This document shows positions 1 through 11,449 of a stretch of DNA of 23,607 nucleotides, piece by piece. The position numbers and the translations under genes were made by a program. Source of the DNA: Oppiella nova. Taxonomy: Eukaryota; Arthropoda; Arachnida; Sarcoptiformes; Oppiidae. The notes beneath the pieces were generated by a model. It did not search any database. It was not told where the DNA came from and saw nothing but the letters and a program-made list of their open reading frames with translations. Position 1 is the first letter of the stretch. Each line of letters begins with the position of its first letter. The stretch covers positions 1 through 23,607 of the forward strand of contig CAJPVJ010000529.1 in NCBI GenBank assembly GCA_905397405.1, read 5' to 3'.

Positions 1-132
1 AGAGAGAGAGATGAATATCAAAAGACTTGACTAATGCCAACAGTATAATAAAATGCAATATTAAAACAGTGGAAAATAAAATTAATTAGCAAAAAACAGG
101 ACTCAAATTTTTCATGTGTTATATGAATTAAT

Positions 133-148
133 AATTAATTAATTAATT
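133..148. repeat. (AATT)4 simple repeat
   Basis: Four perfect AATT units in AT-rich flanks. It is a self-complementary short microsatellite with no visible function. Confidence 0.85.
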
Positions 149-282
149 GAATAGCAACCAAAATAGCCTGGTTAATAATGCACAACAAATAATAATTTCT
201 TTATTGCAGTGCAAGTAATCTTTGTATATCGATATATAATATTAAAAATAAAATTAATTGAAATTTTTTAATATAAAATAAG

Positions 283-297
283 TTAGGTTAGGTTAGG
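283..297 (+). repeat. (TTAGG)3 telomere-like repeat
   Basis: Three perfect TTAGG units preceded by AG. TTAGG is the canonical telomere unit of most arthropods, so this fits an arthropod genome. A run this short inside a scaffold is an interstitial copy, left by break repair or carried by a mobile element, and not a chromosome end. It runs directly into a GC-rich hairpin pair, which suggests both belong to one inserted unit. Confidence 0.8.
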
Positions 298-357
298 TGC
301 CACGGGTGCCACGGGGTCCGTGGCATCTCCTATAATGTGCCATGGTGTACATGGCAC
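298..357. repeat. Two adjacent GC-rich hairpins next to the TTAGG run
   Basis: Two perfect 8-bp stems lie side by side. Stem 1 is TGCCACGG (307-314) with CCGTGGCA (318-325), loop GGT. Stem 2 is GTGCCATG (337-344) with CATGGCAC (350-357), loop GTGTA. Both share a TGCCA/TGGCA core, and TGCCACGGG is partly repeated just before stem 1, so they may be diverged copies of one palindrome. The patch is far richer in G and C than its surroundings. It could be the end of a small non-autonomous element; no terminal inverted repeat partner was found elsewhere in the window. Confidence 0.7.
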
Positions 358-360
358 TTT

Positions 361-2727
361 TGTAAAAGGTTTGTTATCCTTTATGTTTGGACAAAATAAT
401 CTCAATTGAAATACGAGTAAAAAAGATTTGATAACATTATAATCAAAATAAATTTCTTCTTTTATCCGATTTTATCCAAAGAAATATTCTTTTGACGAAA
501 TTGAAAATGTTTGTATTGATTATTAATGAATTTTTATTTTTAAAAATCAACTATCAACAATGTCATTATACTTTTGCCAATCATTTTATTTGTTATCTTT
601 TCGTAAACATTACTTTGATTTATTAGCAAAAGTATATAAAAACTTTGTAACTATCAAAACATAAAATGAATTATGAAGTTACACTCTTTAACTACTTAAA
701 AATATACTAACGGTACTAAAGTATGATGGTTATTTTGTAGTTGTAAAAATAAATAAAAATAAATTATCATAATTAAATAAATGTTATATTATTGATATTA
801 AAACTAATATGTTATATAAATGAAATGAAATTATATTATGCTCATCATAAGCTCATATGGAACTTTTAAATAAGTTATATGTTATAATTATGCAATATAC
901 GTTAAATATATTAAATAACCGAAATTAAATCCAAAGTGTACTACTCTAATATTTGCACAATACGGTATATAAAATTCAAATTGAATAATATTCATTTGAA
1001 CATGGTCGTAGGAAAGAATGACTCAACAAAATTCAATTTAAACATATGTTAAGTTAAATAAATAAGAAATTCAATTTAATGGTGTGTATTATTTATACAT
1101 TTGACGATTAAAAATAAATGAGTCAAACCCTCAAAACCTTATCTATATACACATACGACACATAAAAGTCATGTTTTACAGTTAAGTATGTTTTAAGTAT
1201 TTATAATAATTAATTTTGAAGCACGCATTTCTTACATTTATAAATATGAGATAAAATTAAGGAAAAAAACAATTTTAAGTAATAATATAATTGTCATTAA
1301 AAAGAGGAACATTTACTTAAAAAGATAACTATTAGTCTAATTTTTCAACAAAAAAGTTTGATTCTTTAATAATTTTATTTTTGAGGTAAAATCTGAATGT
1401 TTGCCAGTTTTTGATACATTTTTAGATTTTTAAGATATGAGTCGTAAAGATTTATTTTCTACTTTTTCGAAAGTTTTGTCTTTATATTTAAATGTTTTGT
1501 AAAAACAGTATAAATAGTACAGAAAATTGGGTTCCGTTTTGTAACTCCAGTGTTTGATATTTAAAATTATAGTGAAAAATATATAATATTTGATACAAAA
1601 AGAGACTTTTAGGCAACGATTATATGAGATACAGTTTTGGTCATCACTTTCTAAGCGCTAGATTTACTGCCTTTATATCTATATTTGTATTTCTACTTCA
1701 CATCACTTTCACTATAACTTTAAGTAATACTTATTTTGAAAAGAAAATGAAAATTTATTTTTTAAATCCTATTATTTGTTTGGTTTTTATAAATTCAATT
1801 CAGATATGATCTTAACTAATGCTCTTTCTTTCTCTGTGTCTTTCTTTGTCTCCTTTTATAATAAAATCCAAACGAAAACATCGATTAAGTGTTGATAAGA
1901 ATTTACGATTTCATAGAAATCCAAATGACTTTTTATTATCAAAAATTTTTGTTATTAATTGCTTTTTATAAAAGTCGATATTAAAAATAAATGTACTAAT
2001 TGAGAAGTTTTATTTAATACTTAAAATACACTAATTAATTACCAAAAAAATTTACTAAATAATGAATTAATGATATTACAGTTATATAAATGCTAAGTAT
2101 GTCGAGTATTAAATGACAAAACTTAATACTTGTAGAGAAATTTATGATTGTATAATGAAAACATGGTGTACTCGTTTATGATAATGTTATTTTATGTTTA
2201 TCTCAAATCAAATTTGCTTCACATTTGATGTCATTACACAACTAGTGACTACTGTATTACTGAAATAACTGCTAGGATTTCTCGAAAGATTAGCCTTTTT
2301 TAAATAATAATCCATTTTCTTGATAACATGTCATTTGCAAACAACTGATTAATTGATGACTTAATTGAAAGCATTTTGTTTGAAGTAACCTATATGTCAA
2401 TTATGTGGAGAGACTGTGAGGTTTGCAGTGGTTTACTGATTGTATAAAGACTTAGACTTACTTAACGTATGTCTAAAGCTAATGGAATATTCATATAAAC
2501 GGTTAATTGATTTTGTTTGACGAGAAATCCGTTTACACTTTGGACGTGAAAACACAGTTTTGTCTCTTTAGTCAACAGCTATTGATTCCAATGAAAACCA
2601 ATTCCTATGAATGCTTTATAGACTTATTTTGTTGTGGTTTCCATAGTTTGTTAGACTTTATGTAATTTTGGTTTACTTAAGGAATAAGGAATCGGAATCT
2701 CTTTCCATCATATTTGTCGTCAAATCA

Positions 2728-2729
<2 letters not shown>
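361..2729. other. AT-rich non-coding stretch
   Basis: I see no supported gene here. A 61-codon frame at 1624-1809 is hydrophobic, has no recognisable motif and no splice context, and its length is ordinary for this base composition. The sequence from about 2280 to 2700 is slightly less AT-biased but has no convincing reading frame. It is probably intergenic or upstream intronic sequence. Confidence 0.6.
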
Positions 2730-2778
<49 letters not shown>

Positions 2779-2797
2779 CTATCTCTCTCTCTCTCTC
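2730..2797. repeat. Compound microsatellite (CT)n(ATCT)n(CT)n
   Basis: About 15 CT units, then about 5 ATCT units, then about 8 more CT units. The ATCT block probably arose by a T-to-A-type change in a CT tract followed by expansion. Such tracts vary between alleles and break short-read assemblies, which is relevant to the duplicated block that begins 130 bases later. Confidence 0.95.
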
Positions 2798-3372
2798 CTT
2801 GGTCTAACTAAAATAATATATTATCTTTTTATAAGCATAAAATTTTTAAAAAATTTTCCACTATATTATAAATTAAATCTTTAAATAACATAAAATTGCT
2901 GTAAATTACTAGACAAAATAGTATCAAAACTTTTCATTGTATTCGTGAATATCTAAGAGGTATTAAATTTGATTTTCAATTTTAGCGACACATGAGATTT
3001 ATTATGCAGAAAATAAATATTGAGTGAATTATAATTGCATTTTGATTAACCGTATTTTGGATAAAAAGCTGTTTTAAATTTTATTAAAAAGCAAAATATT
3101 GTAAGCGACACACAAAATCAAAATCTCATTTTTCAAACATTTAAAGTGCTTTTTGAATAAATTAAATACTGTGCGAAACACAATAAATATGTTGAGAAAC
3201 CAATACTCTATACGTGTGTATATGTTGTGTATTGTATAGAGAGCTGTGAAGTGCACACAAGTTATGTACTCTCTATTTGTGAGACACTAATCAAAGATCT
3301 GCATTAACTCACACTCACTGTACTGTAGATAAGATTTTATAAGGAAAGCCACTGAACACTACGATTGCTATA

Positions 3373-3564
3373 ATGGCATCAAATGAGCTTCACAACGAAA
3401 ATAAGGTTAAGTATTGTATGCAATCTAACTCAGCCGGGAATACGAATAGAAAGGCAATTGAAATAGCAGTGAACCACAACAGGGTTAGGCTCTATGATGT
3501 CTCACATCTCATACATACTGGTGCTGTGTATTACTACATTTTTACAGACACTATGGACTCATAA
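3373..3564 (+). other. Unassigned 63-codon reading frame in copy A
   Basis: It begins ATGGCATC with an in-frame TAA 12 codons upstream, and starts MASNELHNENK. I recognise no family. An AAG|GTTAAG donor-like site follows codon 11, so a short first coding exon is conceivable, but its phase (0) does not match the phase-2 donor of the PDE4 exon. The tail is not stable between the two copies: one T fewer in copy B changes the last residues and lengthens the frame to 76 codons (5775-6005). That argues against a constrained protein. Probably non-coding. Confidence 0.15.
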
Positions 3565-3618
3565 AATGTCAAATAACTTCTTAATTAAATTAGCAATAAA
3601 ATAAAAAAATATAATTTG

Positions 3619-3658
3619 AAGTCCGGTGTAAAACTTTCATTTCATTAGCACCGGGCTT
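3619..3658. repeat. GC-rich hairpin in copy A
   Basis: The arms AAGTCCGGTG (3619-3628) and CACCGGGCTT (3649-3658) pair over 10 bases with one G-U-type mismatch, around a 20-base loop. The arms stand out because the flanks are almost pure A and T. The same hairpin occurs in copy B. Its function is unknown; it could be part of an old small inverted-repeat element. Confidence 0.6.
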
Positions 3659-5328
3659 AATGTTAAAAATTCATTACTTTCTAATTACGCTACTTTTATA
3701 ATGATCACCCTTTGATAGAGTACTATACAGTTATGTTTGATACACATTTAAAACACAAGCTAAAATTTAAAAAATATATAAATGACACTTTTCTAAAAGC
3801 ATATAATCTTTATATCAAATATATTTCATTATTATTGAAAATATTAGTATAAAATATTGTCAAAATGAAATATCATTTGGCAATTGTTATTTTATTTATA
3901 TATTCCGAAATTATTGTCATATTGTATATAAAAAGTGAATCATGAAATGAATTAATATTTGAAACACTGCTGCAAACCCTATGCGCTGAAAAATGTTGGG
4001 ATCATAACAATCAGATTAAATAATAATTTATAAAATTTATTCTAATATAAACGTTTTTATTGCAAACATTAAAAGTCAATCTCTTATAAGATAATATGAT
4101 TGAAACAAACACCGAAAGAATATTAAGTTGACTATAAAAATATTGTTTACTCTATTCTAATGCTATTACTACTGTATTATAAGCTATTGCCGTATGTTGT
4201 ATAATAATAAGGCTCTTATTTTGTTTTCAAATGTATTTGTAGTCACACAACAAAACCTTTTATTACCGTTTTATACGAATCATAAAAATATGACGATTAC
4301 ACTAATCTCGACAAATGAAATAAAGATTATAAAATATTTTACTTTTGTGATACATCTTATATTAAATTAAATTCTCTTAATTTGCTACTGATATTTAATA
4401 TTATGAATTCAGCAGGCTTAACACTGTATACATGTAACATACTTATGTTGTGTTTACACATTCTTACATCTTTACTAACTAAATTTTTTATTAGCTAAAT
4501 TAAAAAGTATTAACTATATTATTTAAAATTCTATAATGATTTATTCGTGATTAATTTTGATGTATAGCAATAAATTAATAAAATCGCCAAATCAAAAATG
4601 AAAATTAAATTATAATAGTAAAATATTTAATACTTTACACTTCTATTTGGTGTTATAAATATAAAATAATTTATTATAAATAAATGGCTCTTACATTATG
4701 ATTTTAAATAAATATATTTAATAATTCAATGCAGAAGTGAATGTATAATTTTTAATTAATTTATATTTTGATGTTTGGAAAAATTGTATTAATATAACAG
4801 AATTTAATTAATAAAATTCTGTGAAATATGTTGAGACCTCTCGTGTTTGGCATTACAGTCAAAGTCAGTACTAAATGGTTTGAAATGCACTCAATAGACG
4901 TCTATAGCGTTTTGGGTTTAATTCTTATGACTTTGATTCTTACTGTTAGAATCTAGGTAACTCTCATTCACTTATAATTGAAATATTCAAGTGATCAAGA
5001 TTCATAAATAATTAATATAAATCAAAATATTAACCTTCTTACTATCATTTTAGTCATCTGTATTAATATGAAGTTCTAAACATTAGTTTTAAACATTAAT
5101 TATAATACTATCAATTGCATGATTATTTATATTATACAGTACAATATCAAATAGATATTACTAGTCTAGTTTAGTATAACAGTTTTTAATATAATATTAA
5201 TTTATTACTGCAGTATAAGTCAAATTAAAATATTATATTATAACTTGATAATGTTTCCAAGAAAGTATTATTTCAATAAAACTTACTTATTTAATAATAA
5301 CTTGGTTACACTGACAAATATTTTATAA

Positions 5329-5329
5329 N
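5329..5329. other. Single N: scaffold join between two contigs
   Basis: This is the only ambiguous base in the window, and it sits exactly between the last base of copy A and the first base of copy B. Some scaffolding programs write one n where paired reads imply that two contigs touch or overlap but their sequences were not merged. Its placement at the duplication breakpoint marks this as an assembly join. Confidence 0.85.
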
Positions 5330-5774
5330 ACTTTTCATTGTATTCGTGAATATCTAAGAGGTATTAAATTTGATTTTCAATTTTAGCGACACATGAGATT
5401 TATTATGCAGAAAATAAATATTGAGTGAATTATAATTGCATTTTGATTAACCGTATTTTGGATAAAAAGCTGTTTTAAATTTTATTAAAAAGCAAAATAT
5501 TGTAAGCGACACACAAGAATCAAAATCTCATTTTTCAAACATTTAAAGTGCTTTTTGAATAAATTAAATACTGTGCGAAACACAATAAATATGTTGAGAA
5601 ACCAATACTCTATACGTGTGTATATGTTGTGTATTGTATAGAGAGCTGTGAAGTGCACACAAGTTATGTACTCTCTATTTGTGAGACACTAATCAAAGAT
5701 CTGCATTAACTCACACTCACTGTACTGTAGATAAGATTTTATAAGGAAAGCCACTGAACACTACGATTGCTATA

Positions 5775-6005
5775 ATGGCATCAAATGAGCTTCACAACGA
5801 AAATAAGGTTAAGTATTGTATGCAATCTAACTCAGCCGGGAATACGAATAGAAAGGCAATTGAAATAGCAGTGAACCACAACAGGGTTAGGCTCTATGAT
5901 GTCTCACATCTCATACATACTGGTGCTGTGTATTACTACATTTTACAGACACTATGGACTCATAAAATGTCAAATAACTTCTTAATTAAATTAGCAATAA
6001 AATAA
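5775..6005 (+). other. Unassigned 76-codon reading frame in copy B
   Basis: Same start and first 56 residues as the frame at 3373-3564, then a different and longer end because of a one-base deletion in a T run. No family recognised. The donor-like AAG|GTTAAG after codon 11 is also present. It should not be counted as a second gene if the block is an allelic duplicate. Confidence 0.15.
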
Positions 6006-6019
6006 AAAAATATAATTTG

Positions 6020-6059
6020 AAGTCCGGTGTAAAACTTTCATTTCATTAGCACCGGGCTT
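6020..6059. repeat. GC-rich hairpin in copy B
   Basis: Identical to the hairpin at 3619-3658: arms AAGTCCGGTG (6020-6029) and CACCGGGCTT (6050-6059) with a 20-base loop. Confidence 0.6.
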
Positions 6060-7730
6060 AATGTTAAAAATTCATTACTTTCTAATTACGCTACTTTTAT
6101 AATGATCACCCTTTGATAGAGTACTATACAGTTATGTTTGATACACATTTAAAACACAAGCTAAAATTTAAAAAATATATAAATGACACTTTTCTAAAAG
6201 CATATAATCTTTATATCAAATATATTTCATTATTATTGAAAATATTAGTATAAAATATTGTCAAAATGAAATATCATTTGGCAATTGTTATTTTATTTAT
6301 ATATTCCGAAATTATTGTCATATTGTATATAAAAAGTGAATCATGAAATGAATTAATATTTGAAACACTGCTGCAAACCTTATGCGCTGAAAAATGTTGG
6401 GATCATAACAATCAGATTAAATAATAATTTATAAAATTTATTCTAATATAAACGTTTTTATTGCAAACATTAAAAGTCAATCTCTTATAAGATAATATGA
6501 TTGAAACAAACACCGAAAGAATATTAAGTTGACTATAAAAATATTGTTTACTCTATTCTAATGCTATTACTACTGTATTATAAGCTATTGCTGTATGTTG
6601 TATAATAATAAGGCTCTTATTTTGTTTTCAAATGTATTTGTAGTCACACAACAAAACCTTTTATTACCGTTTTATACGAATCATAAAAATATGACGATTA
6701 CACTAATCTCGACAAATGAAATAAAGATTATAAAATATTTTACTTTTGTGATACATCTTATATTAAATTAAATTCTCTTAATTTGCTACTGATATTTAAT
6801 ATTATGAATTCAGCAGGCTTAACACTGTATACATGTAACATACTTATGTTGTGTTTACACATTCTTACATCTTTACTAACTAAATTTTTTATTAGCTAAA
6901 TTAAAAAGTATTAACTATATTATTTAAAATTCTATAATGATTTATTCGTGATTAATTTTGATGTATAGCAATAAATCAATAATGTCGCCAGAATCAAAAA
7001 TGAAAATTAAATTATAATAGTAAAATATTTAATACTTTACACTTCTATTTGGTGTTATAAATATAAAATAATTTATTATAAATAAATGGCTCTTACATTA
7101 TGATTTTAAATAAATATATTTAATAATTCAATGCAGAAGTGAATGTATAATTTTTAATTTATTTATATTTTGATGTTTGGAAAAATTGTATTAATATAAC
7201 AGAATTTAATTAATAAAATTCTGTGAAATATGTTGAGACCTCTCGTGTTTGGCATTACAGTCAAAGTCAGTACTAAATGGTTTGAAATGCACTCAATAGA
7301 CGTCTATAGCGTTTTGGGTTTAATTCTTATGACTTTGATTCTTACTGTTAGAATCTAGGTAACTCTCATTCACTTATAATTGAAATATTCAAGTGATCAA
7401 GATTCATAAATAATTAATATAAATCAAAATATTAACCTTCTTACTATCATTTTAGTCATCTGTATTAATATGAAGTTCTAAACATTAGTTTTAAACATTA
7501 ATTATAATACTATCAATTGCATGATTATTTATATTATACAGTACAATATCAAATAGATATTACTAGTCTAGTTTAGTATAACAGTTTTTAATATAATATT
7601 AATTTATTACTGCAGTATAAGTCAAATTAAAATATTATATTATAACTTGATAATGTTTCCAAGAAAGTATTATTTCAATAAAACTTACTTATTTAATAAT
7701 AACTTGGTTACACTGACAAATATTTTATAA

Positions 7731-9790
7731 TGTGATAATAAAATAAAAGCAAATTAATATATTATAAATAAGTATAAACTGTCAGATATGAGACTAATTT
7801 ATATTAAATTACTATTGACGTTATTTGATGGACACAACTGCAAGGATAATCAAATAGTAGATGAAATACTCTAGTAATCAGTTGTGACTTATTTTAGACA
7901 GTTATTTACAAATATAATAATTGATTAAAATATCTTATATTTTGAAGTGTATTAAAGATTTATTAATTTCAATATAATACTAATGTATATGAAAAATAAG
8001 ATTTGATTAATAGATTCCCACTTTATAGTTCTGTCAAAAGTGAATTATTTGCTCAAATATTTATTAATGTAATCAAAACTAACAAAATTAAAAGGCTAAT
8101 ACAATAACAAAAATATAAGTCACATGAAAGTAAACAGTTGTTCCCATGATATTAATGGTATCTATAAAATAAATTTTCAAATGTTTGGCTAAAAGACTTG
8201 TTTAATCCTTTAATAAGTTATAAGAATTATTTGAAATAAAAAGTAATGTTTATTGTATTAAACGTATGTTTGTCTATAATTCTCGTATAAGTTATTTACA
8301 AATAGAAACCATAGTATGGATGCAAAGCATATATGAATGCAATTATCAAAACATGAGTACATTTAAGACATTTATCCCCTAATTATTTATTGATGTCTAC
8401 TTAACTATTCTCTACTATTTGCCTCTTTTACTGTTATTGACATCAACTTTATATACAATTAATTATTGGCTCATCATGTCTAGCTCTGCAATAAATTGAA
8501 TTTAATATTGCAACCCCACTTATTAAACACAAAAAAAGTTATGCTTATTTGTATATTAATAAATCATTAGACTATTGAGCATACAAAATTAGAAAATTGA
8601 CTTCTTCAAATAATAAATGTATATTAATCATGTGATTTATTTAAATTAGACAGTATATGTTATGAGTTTGTTATACTGTATTAAAATTATTTAATAAAAC
8701 TAAATTTCACGAATTTAAGAATATTCTAAAATTAATATGTAATTTCTTAATGTCCTAATTTATAGTTTATTAAATGGTATAATAAGATGTTTTAAATTGA
8801 TAGATTACTTGTTAAATAAGAAAATATATGTAGTATATTTGGTACTAAAATGGCATTAAAAGCCAATATAAGTGATAATGAGATTATAAAGAAGATGTGA
8901 TTTCTAACGAAATGAATAATTTCTTACTAAAGATAATATAAATTGCATCTGACAACAAATTTGATTATATCGTCAGAAAATTTCATTTAAATCCTAACAC
9001 TTGGCCCTCGATTCGACGTAAACTTAATTCAAAACTTATATAACATTATAACAAAATAAATGTTTAAATTTTAACACCGAATGCATAAATAAATTCTGTC
9101 ATAAAATTTTTATAATATCTACCAAATGATTGAATACAAAGAAAAATTTAAATATTTTTTATGTTTTTTATCTAAAACTTCAAAATTCAAAGAATAGATA
9201 AATTTGAGTAAAACTATTGGCGAGACTCGCCTTCCCATTGCGTTATTACTTATGACTTAAGTCTTTGAATAATATTAAAAGTCGAGTCAAAAGTGGATTT
9301 TTTCTTTTGTTGATATTTTTTCTCACATTTATATCGAAATATTAAAAGGAAAATTTATAAGGAAACTAACTTTATGTATAAGTAAACGAAAACTAAAATT
9401 TTCAAATTTAGTTCCAACACATTTATGTTTCGTAAGTATGTATAGGTTCTCAACCATATAAATATGAATCCAACAATTTATTTCTCAATGTATTTTGACA
9501 TAAATGTGCAAAAATAAGTGAAACGATATAGATTTGATGAAATCGTAAAAAACGTTTTTTTGTGATTATCTTTATATTGCTAATAAATCTTCGTTCATTA
9601 TTTTAATGGTATTAAAGATATAAAACTTATTTCTTTTTGTTTATATCTAAGTTATGATTTTGTAGATAGAAAAACAAAATGATTTAATCGTTTTTTGCAT
9701 CAAAACTATTTGTCGTAAATGTGTACATCAGTACATGAGTATTGATTTAAAAGTATTACATAAGATGTATGAATCAAATGAATTGACAAC
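7731..9790. other. AT-rich non-coding stretch
   Basis: No gene supported. A 16-codon frame near 8850 and a short open piece around 8975-9040 are too short to judge. A 5-bp GC hairpin (GGCGA...TCGCC, 9219-9231) is the only local structure noted. Confidence 0.6.
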
Positions 9791-9839
9791 AAAAAACTAT
9801 TTTCACATTTCATACAAATGTTGAGATTGAGAGCCAATG

Positions 9840-10101
9840 GAGAAGAATAGAGCACTTCTTGTTGTTGTTGTTCTTCTTCTTCATCCAAATTCTCATTACT
9901 CTGACAAATATGTGTAGCCATGAGTGCATAGACAGGCCGGCCATTCACAGAGACATGAGTGCATCACATCATCCCTTAACTGCTGATCTTTTGTTCAATT
10001 TTCTTGACTCTGAGACTAACTTTTTCTTTTGCATTCATTTGACGCTTTTTCTCTTAAATTGCTTTCAAACAAATCGTTACGATATTTGGTGTTTGAGATG
10101 A
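9840..10101. other. Higher-complexity patch with overlapping frames on both strands
   Basis: A GTT/CTT trinucleotide tract (about 9859-9883) is followed by GC-richer sequence including GGCCGGCC (9935-9942) and two copies of CATGAGTGCAT (9919-9929 and 9954-9964). The minus strand reads an acidic-glutamine run (DEEEEQQQQ) inside an open frame down to 9706; the plus strand is also open from 9859 to 10101. Neither frame has a recognisable domain or a good pair of splice sites. It could be a small unrecognised exon, a regulatory element, or a trinucleotide repeat that happens to keep frames open. Confidence 0.35.
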
Positions 10102-10603
10102 TTAAAGAGCTTTCGCTCCCAATTTACTCAAAACTTATTAAAAACACTTAAATCTTTAGCCGAATTCATTAGTTTCTATTTACTATTATATCAATGACTT
10201 GAATACTCTTCGCATTCACTTTCGTTTCAATTAACGTTACTTTCACTTCTCATTCAGTAATCAAATAAATCAATCCTTTTTTGTTTGTCTAATTTATTGA
10301 GAATTTTTAGTTTCAATGTCTGATCATCAGTGATATAATACATCTAAGTTAATATGATATGATGTCAATACTAATAAGTTTTAAATGTCAGTAAAGTTAA
10401 TAAAAATTATAAATAAATTTTGCTGTCTCGCGATAATTTCTTAATAAATATTTAAATTAGTCTGAAATCTGAGAATTTGAGAAAAATATAAACTTCCTTC
10501 AAATCTGAAGGCAAGTCAGTTGCTTTGATCATACGGTATGGAAATACCCTTTACTTTTATCTAACATTGTCAGTACATTTTCAGTACTTGTTTGTAACTT
10601 TAA

Positions 10604-10629
10604 TCAAATAATACATTCAAATAATACAT
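10604..10629. repeat. 13-bp tandem duplication
   Basis: Two perfect adjacent copies of TCAAATAATACAT. Recent replication slippage is the simplest explanation. Confidence 0.85.
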
Positions 10630-11100
10630 TCTTTATCCTATTATATTTGATCATTGAAATCTAAGTTTGAAAATTGAGCAAATTTACAATTCACAACTTT
10701 GTTAACTATTTTAATTTACTGTTTTCAACTCGGTGCTGACAATTTTGTTGTTTGCTTTCCACAAACGGTTTGTAAAGAAAAATGTGATTATTATTGTTAT
10801 TCGCGTTTTGTTAGTTATATTTAATTAAATTTCCTTCAATTTAATTTTTGAGAATAAAATTCAATATATTTAACTAAATATATTGAAATTATATATTACT
10901 ACATACAAAATCCACTTTTTAGCAATTTGTATTAATTTAATTTTAATTACAACATAAATTAAACACTTTATTTCTGTAATTATTAACGATTATCTATAAT
11001 ACAGTATATAATATAAAGTTATAATTAAATACATGCAAAACTAATCAATAATACTTTTTACATAATTGACGCCCAAATGTAAAAATTGAAGAGATAATAA

Positions 11101-11331
11101 ATATATTCACAAAATTCATATAAGTTTTTTCTCTGTCAATTTATTTGCTTTTATTTGCATTACAAACACATACTAATAAAAGGAGGAAAACAACTAAATC
11201 TAAATCAGGAATCATTTGGGCATTCAATCCAAATAATGGTTGAGTTTCTAAACATTGACTCTAACTTTGGAGTCCTGAAGATTGCAATTTGTTATGATTT
11301 GGTTTGTCATCCAAAATACCCCATCGATTGA
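11101..11331 (+). pseudogene. Fragment resembling vanin/pantetheinase (CN-hydrolase) catalytic region
   Basis: One plus frame is open for 76 codons (11101-11328) before TGA. Two parts resemble the vanin/biotinidase branch of the carbon-nitrogen hydrolases, which cleave pantetheine or biotin amides. Codons from about 11167 read KHILIKGGKQLNLNQES, like the family pattern K..L..G..Q.N...E. Codons from about 11248 read NIDSNFG and then KIAICYDL, like the segment around the nucleophilic cysteine (TDFG...FG.F.C[FY]D). The Cys is kept at 11290-11292, followed by YPID and a stop. There is no ATG before 11236. Downstream, other frames give weak continuations (NFRDVSK at about 11376-11396, then NTTSPGHLFPN), suggesting frameshifts and decay to about 11450. 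The N-terminal Glu and Lys regions were not found. From memory of the family; a search would settle it. Confidence 0.42.
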
Positions 11332-11449
11332 AGTTAAGGTTAAATGAGCTTTAATGAGGAAAAATGAACAAAATCTTAACTTTAGAGACGTTTCAAAGCT
11401 AATACTACTTCTCCCGGCCATCTCTTCCCAAATCAAACTTTTTTATGAT

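Larger units (their letters stand above)
2929..5328. repeat. 2.4 kb duplicated block, copy A
   Basis: This block matches 5330-7730 almost base for base. The match begins at ACTTTTCATTG and ends at TATTTTATAA. I counted about nine differences: three single-base indels (near 3116, 3541 and 4592) and about six substitutions, giving roughly 99.6% identity. The copy ends exactly at the lone N at 5329. The content is AT-rich and non-coding apart from an unassigned 63-codon frame at 3373-3564. The most economical explanation is the right end of one contig that overlaps the left end of the next (two alleles), and not a biological tandem repeat. Confidence 0.95.
5330..7730. repeat. 2.4 kb duplicated block, copy B
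   Basis: Second copy of 2929-5328. It carries an extra G at 5517, one T fewer near 5942, an extra G near 6992, and substitutions such as CCT to CTT near 6379 and GCC to GCT near 6591. These isolated differences look like allelic variation. The sequence continues into unique DNA at 7731. The 76-codon frame at 5775-6005 and a hairpin at 6020-6059 correspond to those in copy A. Confidence 0.95.

Noticed and set aside
1624-1809. Hydrophobic 61-codon frame, possible membrane protein fragment
   Set aside because: Hydrophobic residues are expected from T-rich codons, and no family motif or splice sites are present.
3074-3256. 60-codon minus-strand frame in copy A
   Set aside because: The extra G at 5517 breaks the same frame in copy B, so it is not maintained; the composition is ordinary AT-driven.
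3373-3435. MASNELHNENK plus AAG|GTTAAG as another PDE4 first exon
   Set aside because: The donor would be phase 0, while the PDE4 exon donor is phase 2, so both could not splice to the same acceptor. There is no PDE4-like motif.
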